A DNA stretch of 9,585 nt, from contig JAQCNG010000354.1 of NCBI GenBank assembly GCA_028275145.1, positions 1 through 9,585 of the forward strand, read 5' to 3'. The notes beneath the pieces were generated by a model. It was not told the DNA's origin. It did no database searches and saw nothing but the letters and a program-made list of their open reading frames with translations. Source of the DNA: Halovenus sp. GTDB lineage: Archaea > Halobacteriota > Halobacteria > Halobacteriales > Haloarculaceae. Shown here piece after piece: positions 1-6,212 of this stretch. A program made the position numbers and the translations under genes. Numbering within the stretch: position 1 is the stretch's first letter; each line of letters starts with the position of its first letter.

Positions 1-2131
1 GGTCCACGAGTTCGAGCACGGCCGGATGCATCGCGTCGTAGCGGTCGGCGACGCGCTCGTTGTTGCGGTCGACCGCGAGCGTGTACTGGGTGAGGTCGTT
101 CGTGCCGAAACTGGCGAAGTCGATGCCCTCCCGGATCATCCCCTCGACAGAGAGCGCCGAGGCGGGTGTCTCGATCATCACACCCCAGTTGCGCCTGTCG
201 GTATCGATGCCGGCATCGGCCATGAGATTGCGGGCGCGCCGGACGTCGTCGCCGTCGGTCACCAGCGGCAACATGAGTTCGACGTTGTCGTAGCCCATCT
301 CGTAGAGTTCGCGAAACGCGTCGAGTTCGTGACCGAACACGTCCGGACGGTCGAGACTGCGCCGGATGCCACGGTACCCCAGCATGGGGTTGTGTTCGAC
401 CGGTTCGTCCTCCCCGCCCTCGAGTTGGCGGAACTCGTCGGTCGGCGCATCGAGTGTCCGGGCGCGCACCGGGCGGGGGTAGAACTCCTCGGCCACACCC
501 CGGATGCCGTCGACGAGTTGAGCGACGTAGGCGTCGGCACCCTCGTCGGCGATATATCGGTCGGGTGTCTTTCCCAGCGAGAGCACCATGTGCTCGGTGC
601 GGAGCAGACCGACGCCGTCGGCCCCGGTCGCGGCGGCCCGCTTTGCCGCCTCGGGAATCGAGACGTTGACCTTCACCTCGGTGGCGGTCATCGGTTTGAC
701 CGGCGTGTCCGGCCTGACCGCCTCGACGGGGTCCTCGGTTTCGGGTTCGGTCACACCCCCCTCGATGGTGCCCTTGTCGCCGTCGATTGTTATCGACCGG
801 CCGTCGTCGAGTTGGCTCGTCGCCGTCTCGACGCCGACAACCGCCGGCACGCCGAGTTCCCGCGAGACGATGGCCGCGTGCGAGGTCATCCCACCCTCGT
901 CGGTGACGATACCGTCGGCGCGTTTCATCGCCGGCACCATGTCTGGTGTCGTCATCTCGGCGACGATGATGTCACCCTCGCCGACCTTGTCGAGTTCGTC
1001 GAGTTTCCCGACGATGCTGGCCCCGCCTGCGGCCTGGCCGGGACTCGCGCCGATGCCGGAGAGCAACACCTCGCCGGTGTCCTCGGCCCCGGTCCCGTCG
1101 GCGAGGCCGCCGTCGGTCGTGCCGCTGTCTGTCGGGCCGACCTGCCCGGCGATGTCGGTCTCGGCGGTCGGTCCGTCGGTTCCGCCGGTCCCCTCGTCGA
1201 TGGTGGTGATCGGGCGAGACTGGAGCAGGTAGATACCGTCGTCGATTGCCCACTCGACGTCCTGTGGCTGGCCGTAGTAGCGCTCGATCTCCTCGCCGAG
1301 CGCGACGAGGTCCGCGAGTTCCTGGTCGTCGAGTACGCGCCTGCCGCGCCGGTCCTCGGGCACGGGTCGCTCGACGGTCTCGCCGGTTTCCTCGTCGCGG
1401 ACGTGCATCACCTTTTTTTCGGCGACAGTCTCCTCGCGGATGTCGCCGGTTTCGCGCTCGATAACGTAGTTGTCGGGGGTCACCGCACCGGAGACGACCG
1501 CCTCGCCGAGTCCCCACGCCGCCTCGACGGTGACGACCGATTCGCCGGTCGAGGGGTGGCTGGTGAACATGACGCCGCTTTTCTCGGCTTCGACCATCCT
1601 CTGGACCACAACCGCGATATCGACGACATCGTGGGCGAACCCCTGTTCCTGGCGGTAGTACAGCGCCCGCTGGGTGAAAAGCGACGCCCAGCAGTCCCGC
1701 ACGTAGTCCAGCAGGTCCTCGCGGGTGACGTTCAGATACGTGTCCTGTTGCCCGGCGAACGAGGCCCCCGGGAGGTCCTCGGCGGTTGCCGAGGAGCGCA
1801 CCGCGACCGACGCGTTCTCTCCGAGGTTGTCGTAGGCGACGAGAATCTCCTCGCGAACCGGCGCGGGCAGCGGCGTCTCCGTGATGAGTTGCTGTGCGTC
1901 CGCCGCCGCCTCCGCGAGTTCCGACGAGTCCTCGGCGTCGACGTCGACAGTCTCGAACAGTTCGGTCTCGATACCGCTCTCCTCGATGAACGCACGATAC
2001 GTGGATGCTGTGACGACAAACGCCGGCGGGACGGGCAGGTCGGCGCCGTGCAACTCGCCGAGTGATGCCGCCTTCCCGCCGACTGTCTCCAGGTCGTCGG
2101 ACCCGATATCGTCCAGCCAGAGTACGGTCAT
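1..2131 (-). CDS. ppsA: Phosphoenolpyruvate synthase, C-terminus cut by window edge
   Basis: Makes PEP from pyruvate, ATP and water (AMP and phosphate released), the entry step of gluconeogenesis, in the cytoplasm. Read on the minus strand from ATG at 2131-2129, the frame is open for 710 codons to the left edge. The N-terminal ATP-grasp domain is at about residues 15-310, with VAVRSSATAEDLP (R112). The swivelling phosphohistidine domain carries GGMTSHAAIVSRELG; H418 is the expected phospho-acceptor. The C-terminal PEP/pyruvate TIM barrel shows GVGLLRTEHM (to residue 515) and SFGTNDLTQ (ending at 682). The family is usually about 750-800 aa, so some 45-80 residues are missing, including the conserved catalytic Cys near the C-terminus. 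A Gly/Thr/Asp-rich linker of about 42 residues (312-353) separates the first two domains. Family assignment is secure from motifs and domain order; pyruvate phosphate dikinase is less likely given the length and domain order. Confidence 0.96.
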   Translation of the reverse strand, partial: MTVLWLDDIGSDDLETVGGKAASLGELHGADLPVPPAFVVTASTYRAFIEESGIETELFETVDVDAEDSSELAEAAADAQQLITETPLPAPVREEILVAYDNLGENASVAVRSSATAEDLPGASFAGQQDTYLNVTREDLLDYVRDCWASLFTQRALYYRQEQGFAHDVVDIAVVVQRMVEAEKSGVMFTSHPSTGESVVTVEAAWGLGEAVVSGAVTPDNYVIERETGDIREETVAEKKVMHVRDEETGETVERPVPEDRRGRRVLDDQELADLVALGEEIERYYGQPQDVEWAIDDGIYLLQSRPITTIDEGTGGTDGPTAETDIAGQVGPTDSGTTDGGLADGTGAEDTGEVLLSGIGASPGQAAGGASIVGKLDELDKVGEGDIIVAEMTTPDMVPAMKRADGIVTDEGGMTSHAAIVSRELGVPAVVGVETATSQLDDGRSITIDGDKGTIEGGVTEPETEDPVEAVRPDTPVKPMTATEVKVNVSIPEAAKRAAATGADGVGLLRTEHMVLSLGKTPDRYIADEGADAYVAQLVDGIRGVAEEFYPRPVRARTLDAPTDEFRQLEGGEDEPVEHNPMLGYRGIRRSLDRPDVFGHELDAFRELYEMGYDNVELMLPLVTDGDDVRRARNLMADAGIDTDRRNWGVMIETPASALSVEGMIREGIDFASFGTNDLTQYTLAVDRNNERVADRYDAMHPAVLELVD

Positions 2132-2154
2132 GTACGTTGTGAATCCGCCAGGAG

Positions 2155-2164
2155 AGTAATGAAG
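2155..2164 (-). promoter_or_regulatory. Candidate TATA element of ppsA
   Basis: On the minus strand this reads CTTCATTACT, centred about 28 bases upstream of the ppsA ATG, with a purine-rich GGAAAGCAA just upstream that could act as a BRE. The spacing would suit a leaderless or nearly leaderless transcript, and no SD is visible before the ATG. The match to the haloarchaeal TATA consensus is weak, so this is inference from position. Confidence 0.4.
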
Positions 2165-2218
2165 GTTGCTTTCCGCCCCGCGCGGCCGGCGAGCGAGCAG
2201 GAGGCTGGAACGCGCAAA

Positions 2219-2228
2219 CAGTATATGG
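2219..2228 (+). promoter_or_regulatory. TATA box for leaderless proS transcript
   Basis: CAGTATATGG is centred about 26 bases before the proS ATG at 2250, preceded by the A-rich GCAAA. In archaea the TATA box lies about 25-28 bases upstream of the transcription start, so transcription would begin at or very near the ATG. No SD is present in the 20 bases before that ATG, which agrees with leaderless translation, common in haloarchaea. Confidence 0.65.
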
Positions 2229-2249
2229 CTGCGCTGTGGACAAGTGGCC

Positions 2250-3710
2250 ATGAGCGACACAGAAAAACAGGAACTCGGGATAACCGAGTCGAAAGAACAC
2301 AGCACGGGCGACTGGTACGCGGAGGTCGTCCAGAAGGCCAAACTCGCGGATTACGCGCCGATGGGCGGGTTCATCGTCACCCGGCCCCGGGGGTACGACA
2401 TCTGGGAGCGGATAAAGGGGTATCTCGACGGCTGGTTCAAAGACACCGGGGTCACGAACGCGTACTTTCCGATGTTCATCCCCGAGGGGCATCTCGAGCG
2501 CGAGAAGGACATCGTCGAGGGGTTCGACCCCGAGGTGGCGTGGGTGACAGAGGGTGGCTACGACGAACTGGAGGAGCGACTCGCGGTCCGGCCCACGAGC
2601 GAGTCCATCATCGCGCCGTTTATCTCCCGGTGGACCCGCTCACACAGGGACCTGCCGATGCGACTCAACCAGTGGTGTTCGGTCGTCCGGTGGGAGGCAA
2701 CCGAGACGAAGCCGTTTTTCCGGACAAAGGAGTTTCTCTGGCAGGAGGGCCACACCGCCCACCACGACGAGGACGACGCCTGGACGGAGACGATGCTGCG
2801 ACTCGACCAGTACGAGCGGGTGTACGACGAGGTGCTGGCGATGCCCGTGCTGAAGGGCCGCAAACCCGAACACGACAAGTTCCCCGGCGCACACACAACC
2901 ACGACTGTCGAGGCGCTGATGCCCGACGGAAAGAGCGTACAGGGCGGAACCTCCCACTATCTGGGCACGTCGTTCGCGGAGGCGTTCGACATCAGTTACG
3001 TCGACACCGACCAACAGGAGCGCACCGCCCACACCACCTCCTGGGGACTGTCCTGGCGCTCGATGGGTGCGCTCATCATGACCCACAGTGACGACCAGGG
3101 GCTGGTGCTCCCGCCCACACTCGCGGACCCGCAGGTCGTCATCGTCCCCATCTGGCAGGAGGACAACAAGGAGGTGGTGCTGGACTACGCCGCCGATATC
3201 GAGACGAGTCTCGCGGAGGCGGGCCTGCGCGTGAACCTGGACGACCGCGAGAACCGCAACCCCGGGTTCAAGTACAACGAGTGGGAGCTAAAGGGCGTCC
3301 CCCTGCGGATCGAGATTGGACCGAACGAGTGCGAGGAGGGGGCCGCGACGCTGGTGCATCGCCCGGACGGCGAGACAACGGCCGTCGAGCGCGAGGGACT
3401 GGCCGGCACCGTCGACGAGCATCTCGACACGGTGTACGCGAAACTGTACGCCAGCGCCGAGGAGACCCTCGAGGCGGGGGTGCGGGAGGCCGAGAGTCGG
3501 GAGGAGATTCTGGGCACCATCGGCCAGTACGGCGGCTACGTCAGGTGTGGCTGGTGTGGCGACGAGGCCTGCGAGGACCCCATCAAGGACGCCATCGCCG
3601 CCGAGATTGTGATGGTCCCGCTGGACCGCGACGAGGAGCCAATCCACGACGACTGTGCCATCTGTGGTGACGACGCCGAGGAGACTGCGTACTTCGCCAG
3701 GACGTACTGA
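2250..3710 (+). CDS. proS: Prolyl-tRNA synthetase, archaeal type without editing insert
   Basis: Class II aminoacyl-tRNA synthetase that charges tRNA-Pro with proline; cytoplasmic; 486 aa, normal for the archaeal/eukaryal-like form, which lacks the bacterial editing insertion. The catalytic core shows RPTSES (114-119), motif 2 around DLPMRLNQWCSVVRWE (134-149) continuing into RTKEFLWQEGHTAH (158-171), and motif 3 around SWGLSWRSMGALIMTHSDDQG (264-284, conserved Arg at 270). The anticodon-binding domain starts near VVIVPIW (296-302). The C-terminal zinc-type domain has C436, C441, C469 and C472 in the spacing known from Thermus ProRS, plus C433. The protein ends in Tyr, the conserved terminal residue of this form, which reaches toward the active site. 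I chose the ATG at 2250 because conserved sequence begins right after it and a TATA box lies about 26 bases upstream; the open frame runs further back only with unconserved residues (TTG at 2166). It diverges from ppsA. Confidence 0.97.
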   Translation: MSDTEKQELGITESKEHSTGDWYAEVVQKAKLADYAPMGGFIVTRPRGYDIWERIKGYLDGWFKDTGVTNAYFPMFIPEGHLEREKDIVEGFDPEVAWVTEGGYDELEERLAVRPTSESIIAPFISRWTRSHRDLPMRLNQWCSVVRWEATETKPFFRTKEFLWQEGHTAHHDEDDAWTETMLRLDQYERVYDEVLAMPVLKGRKPEHDKFPGAHTTTTVEALMPDGKSVQGGTSHYLGTSFAEAFDISYVDTDQQERTAHTTSWGLSWRSMGALIMTHSDDQGLVLPPTLADPQVVIVPIWQEDNKEVVLDYAADIETSLAEAGLRVNLDDRENRNPGFKYNEWELKGVPLRIEIGPNECEEGAATLVHRPDGETTAVEREGLAGTVDEHLDTVYAKLYASAEETLEAGVREAESREEILGTIGQYGGYVRCGWCGDEACEDPIKDAIAAEIVMVPLDRDEEPIHDDCAICGDDAEETAYFARTY

Positions 3711-3750
3711 GAGTCGCTCGGCCCCGACAGTCACGTCTCCACAACTGGAC

Positions 3751-3779
3751 ACGTGGTCACAGAGCGGAGGTACGTGGTC
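3751..3779. repeat. Direct repeat ACGTGGTC, 21-base period
   Basis: ACGTGGTC occurs at 3751-3758 and again at 3772-3779, a spacing of 21 bases or about two helical turns. The first copy overlaps a CACGTG palindrome (3750-3755). Same-face repeats can be protein sites, but 8-base repeats also arise by chance in GC-rich DNA. It lies about 90-110 bases upstream of the best TATA candidate for the prkA operon. Confidence 0.3.
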
Positions 3780-3806
3780 GGGCAAACCGACCAGCCGGTC
3801 GCCCGA
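3775..3806. repeat. Overlapping, mutually exclusive inverted repeats after proS
   Basis: Two alternative stems share bases. One is TGGTCGG (3775-3781) with CCGACCA (3787-3793), a perfect 7-pair stem with a 5-base loop. The other is TCGGG-CGACC paired with GGTCG-CCCGA (3778-3782 and 3788-3792 with 3797-3806): 10 pairs, an AGCC loop, and a 5-base bulge on one side. No T-run follows, so it does not resemble an intrinsic terminator. It may be a 3'-end RNA structure of proS mRNA or an operator. Confidence 0.4.
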
Positions 3807-3860
3807 ACAAAGGACACAGACCGCAGGCGGGCGGGTGATGTTTACCCAACCACAGACAGA

Positions 3861-3868
3861 TTTAATTG
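3861..3868 (+). promoter_or_regulatory. Candidate TATA box of the prkA operon (best)
   Basis: TTTAATTG matches the haloarchaeal TATA pattern (TTTWWW) well and sits in the only AT-rich island between proS and prkA. A start about 25 bases downstream (near 3888-3892) would give a leader of about 250 bases before the ATG at 4139. Assignment is from sequence and position only. Confidence 0.45.
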
Positions 3869-3884
3869 TGTAGAGACCTTCCGT

Positions 3885-3893
3885 AATAAATAG
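3885..3893 (+). promoter_or_regulatory. Alternative TATA-like element of the prkA operon
   Basis: AATAAATAG is an alternative TATA-like site, which would place the transcription start near 3912-3915 and the leader length near 225 bases. It could also be the initiator area for the upstream element at 3861. Which one is used matters, because only the upstream one includes 3897-3903 in the RNA. Confidence 0.3.
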
Positions 3894-3930
3894 TATCGGT
3901 AGCCGTCGGGTCCCCGCGGCCTCCTCTCCG

Positions 3931-3976
3931 GTCGTGTGTACTCCGGCGACGCTACCGTGTGATGAGTACACATGGC
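3931..3976 (+). other. Thirteen-pair hairpin in prkA leader, possible pseudoknot
   Basis: Bases 3931-3943 pair with 3964-3976 over 13 positions: a perfect 9-base inverted repeat (TGTGTACTC / GAGTACACA) extended by two G-C pairs and two G-U wobbles, with no mismatch. The 20-base loop (3944-3963) contains GCTACCG (3951-3957), a perfect complement of CGGTAGC at 3897-3903 just upstream, so loop pairing could form a pseudoknot. It resembles no RNA family I recognise. As DNA, the two half-sites are 29 bases apart centre to centre, so an operator is an alternative reading. Confidence 0.5.
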
Positions 3977-4121
3977 ACGAAAGAGCGCGGTCAGAAACGG
4001 AGTCAGCGCACAGCCACCAGTCAGCAGAGCCACAGTGTTCGCGGGTGAGCAACCGGTCGGCGGTCGCCCGGGCAACGAGCAGTGGACCGCGGGTCACAGA
4101 CGACAGCGTCCCGGCCGCCGC

Positions 4122-4130
4122 GGAGGTGAT
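4122..4130 (+). promoter_or_regulatory. Full-length Shine-Dalgarno for first prkA gene
   Basis: GGAGGTGAT is fully complementary to the 16S rRNA 3' end and lies 8 bases before the ATG at 4139. An in-frame stop (TGA at 4127-4129) rules out a start further upstream. The strong SD shows that this operon uses leadered translation, unlike proS. Confidence 0.85.
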
Positions 4131-4138
4131 GTCGTCCG

Positions 4139-6211
4139 ATGACCGAGCGCAAGCCGACGCTGGCGTCGCTGAGCGAGGAGTACCGGACGACAATCCCGTC
4201 GGACCTGCGCCAACCCCGCTCGTTCGAGTGGTATCTGGAGGAGTTGTACGAGGAGCCCCGGGTCGCGCGCAACGCGCCCCAGCGGGTGGCGGATATGTTC
4301 GATTTCTACGGTAACGAGTACGACGAGGACACCGGGGTCGTCGAGTACAAACTCGCCTCCGAAGACCCGCTCAACAACGGCGAGAACACGTTCTACGGGC
4401 AGGTGGTCCACGACGCGATGCACGAGTTCGTCAACAAGGTCAAATCGGGTGCGCGGGGACTCGGGCCGGAGAAGCGTATTCTGCTGTTGCTCGGGCCGGT
4501 CGGGTCGGGCAAGTCCGACTTCGACTCCCAGATTCGGACCTACTACGAGGACTACACCGCGCGGGATGCCGGGCGGATGTACACGTTCCGGTGGACCGAC
4601 CTCTGTGAGGTCATCCCGGACCAGGACCCCGAGGACAACGTGGTGCGGTCGCCGATGAACCAGGACCCGCTGGTGTTGCTCCCCGAGGAGCAACGCGAGG
4701 GTATCGTCGAGGACCTCAACGACCTGCTGGACGCCCCCTACACCATCCGCAACGAACAGGCACTCGACCCCGCCAGCGAGTTCTACATGGACCGCCTGCT
4801 GGCACACTACGACGACGACCTGCAGGCCGTGCTAGAGAACCACGTCCAGGTCGTCAGACTGCTGGCCGACGAGAACAAGCGCCAGGCAATCGAGACGTTC
4901 GAGCCAAAGGACAAGAAAAACCAGGACGAGACGGAGCTCACGGGCGATGTCAACTACTCGAAAATCGCCATCTACGGCGAGTCGGACCCGCGCTCGTTCG
5001 ACTACGCCGGGGCCTTCTGCAACGCCAACCGGGGCATCTTCTCCGGCGAGGAACTGCTGAAACTCCAGCGTGAGTTCCTGTATGACTTCCTGCACGCCAC
5101 CCAGGAACAGACGATAAAGCCGAAAACCAACCCCCGTATCGACATCGACCAGGTTATCGTCGGGCGGACGAACATGCCGGAGTACCGCGACAAGAAAGGC
5201 GACGAGAAGATGGAGGCGTTCAACGACCGGACAAAGCGCATCAACTTCCCGTACGTGCTCTCGTACGAGAACGAGGCCCAGGTCTACCGGAAGATGCTGC
5301 GCAACGCCGACCTGCCGGAGATTCACGTCGAGCCACACACCCTGGAGATGGCGGGTCTGTTCGGTGTGCTCACTCGCATCGAAGAGCCCGACGCGAGCAG
5401 CATCACGCTCATCCAGAAGGCAAAGGCCTACAACGGCGAGATCGACGAAACCGACGACATCGACGTGAAGAAGCTCCGCGAGGAGGCCGAGGAGTCGGTC
5501 GACATCGCGGAGGGGATGGACGGTGTCTCGCCGCGGTTCATCGGCGACGAGATCGCCGAGGCGCTGATGGACTCGATGCACCGCTCGCGCACGTTCCTCT
5601 CGCCGCTGTTGACGTTCAACCACCTGGAGGGGAACCTCGAGAACCACGGCTCAATCTCGGCGGAGATGTTCGAGACCTACTACCGCTATCTGGAACTGGT
5701 GCGCGAGGAGTACAAGAAACGCGCAATCGAGGACGTCCGGCACGCGCTGGCCTACGACGTCGACGAGATACAGCGCCAGGGCGAGAAGTACATGGACCAC
5801 GTGATGGCCTACATCGACGACGACACCGTCGAGGACGAGATCACCGGACGCGAGCAGGAACCGGACGAGCAGTTCCTGCGCAGCGTCGAGAAGAAGCTGG
5901 AGCTGCCGGAGGACCGCAAGGACGACTTCCGCCAGGAGGTCGCAAACTGGGTCTCACGCCGGGCCCGCGAGGGAGAGCCGTTCGACCCGCAGGACAACGA
6001 CCGCCTGCGCCGCGCGCTGGAGGCCAAACTCTGGGAGGACAAGAAACACAACATCAACTTCTCGGCACTGGTGACCAGCGGCGAGATGGACGACGAGGAG
6101 CGCAACGAGTGGATCGAGGCGCTGCTCGACCAGGGCTACTCCACGGAGGGCGCAAAGGAGGTCCTGGAGTTCGCCGGGGCAGAGGTCGCAAAGAGCGAGA
6201 TGGAGGACTGA
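4139..6211 (+). CDS. prkA: PrkA-family AAA+ protein / serine protein kinase (first copy)
   Basis: 690 aa, alignable over its whole length to bacterial PrkA/YeaG (about 640 aa). Order of elements: N-terminal helical region; Walker A GPVGSGKS (119-126); conserved SPMNQDPLVLLP (171-182); the family core GAFCNANRGIF (291-301), where bacterial forms have GALCRANQG; a sensor-like Asn in RTNMPEYR (N345); Arg residues in NDRTKR (R364, R367) at the arginine-finger position; then the C-terminal PrkA domain, including DDFRQEVANWVSRRAR (595-610) and the closing LLDQGY segment (662-667). Family knowledge: E. coli YeaG was reported to autophosphorylate and to act with YeaH in starvation adaptation; whether the family are true kinases or AAA+ remodelling/protease-type machines is disputed. 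It is soluble, with no signal or membrane segment. It is the first gene of an operon with a second PrkA and DUF444, and its start is fixed by an SD and an in-frame stop. Archaeal substrates are unknown. Confidence 0.93.
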   Translation: MTERKPTLASLSEEYRTTIPSDLRQPRSFEWYLEELYEEPRVARNAPQRVADMFDFYGNEYDEDTGVVEYKLASEDPLNNGENTFYGQVVHDAMHEFVNKVKSGARGLGPEKRILLLLGPVGSGKSDFDSQIRTYYEDYTARDAGRMYTFRWTDLCEVIPDQDPEDNVVRSPMNQDPLVLLPEEQREGIVEDLNDLLDAPYTIRNEQALDPASEFYMDRLLAHYDDDLQAVLENHVQVVRLLADENKRQAIETFEPKDKKNQDETELTGDVNYSKIAIYGESDPRSFDYAGAFCNANRGIFSGEELLKLQREFLYDFLHATQEQTIKPKTNPRIDIDQVIVGRTNMPEYRDKKGDEKMEAFNDRTKRINFPYVLSYENEAQVYRKMLRNADLPEIHVEPHTLEMAGLFGVLTRIEEPDASSITLIQKAKAYNGEIDETDDIDVKKLREEAEESVDIAEGMDGVSPRFIGDEIAEALMDSMHRSRTFLSPLLTFNHLEGNLENHGSISAEMFETYYRYLELVREEYKKRAIEDVRHALAYDVDEIQRQGEKYMDHVMAYIDDDTVEDEITGREQEPDEQFLRSVEKKLELPEDRKDDFRQEVANWVSRRAREGEPFDPQDNDRLRRALEAKLWEDKKHNINFSALVTSGEMDDEERNEWIEALLDQGYSTEGAKEVLEFAGAEVAKSEMED
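6202..6206 (+). promoter_or_regulatory. Shine-Dalgarno for second prkA gene, inside first gene
   Basis: GGAGG lies 6 bases before the ATG at 6213, within the last codons of the upstream gene. With a 1-base gap between stop and start it supports coupled translation and settles the start. Confidence 0.8.
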
Positions 6212-6212
6212 G

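Larger units (their letters stand above)
3711..4138. other. Non-coding region: proS 3' flank, promoter area and prkA leader
   Basis: I see no convincing gene in this 428-base stretch; the open frames crossing it are composition-driven and have no family resemblance. It divides into a GC-rich 3' flank of proS with overlapping inverted repeats (3711-3840), an AT-rich island with TATA-like elements (about 3841-3896), and about 240 bases of likely transcribed leader ending in a strong SD. A 10-base direct repeat CGGTCGCCCG occurs at 3796-3805 and 4061-4070. CCGCGG occurs three times (3914-3919, 4087-4092, 4118-4123), the last overlapping the SD. No clear oligo-T terminator follows proS. Confidence 0.6.

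Noticed and set aside
26..2065. 679-codon open frame on the plus strand
   Set aside because: It runs antisense to ppsA in the same codon register; GC-rich biased codons leave the opposite frame free of stops. The product has no family features, while the minus strand encodes a clear PEP synthase.
2142..2158. TrmB-type operator before ppsA
   Set aside because: Only the GAGTA half-site is present; the expected TACT 7-8 bases away is not there.
2166..2249. Upstream TTG extension of proS adding 28 residues
   Set aside because: The extra residues are unconserved and Arg-rich, and the TATA box at 2219-2228 would lie inside the coding sequence; the ATG at 2250 fits a leaderless start.
972..2492. 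506-codon open frame on the minus strand across the ppsA-proS region
   Set aside because: Out of frame with ppsA, Arg-rich low-complexity product, overlaps two well-supported genes.
3288..4193. 301-codon minus-strand frame crossing the proS-prkA gap
   Set aside because: Its upstream half covers the intergenic region, but it continues as an antisense shadow of proS; no recognisable domain and no promoter or SD for it.
3934..4314. Possible upstream ORF starting in the leader hairpin (GTG 3934) or at ATG 4129
   Set aside because: No SD before 3934; ATG 4129 is only 2 bases after GGAGG, too close. Beyond 4139 the frame is just another reading of the prkA gene.
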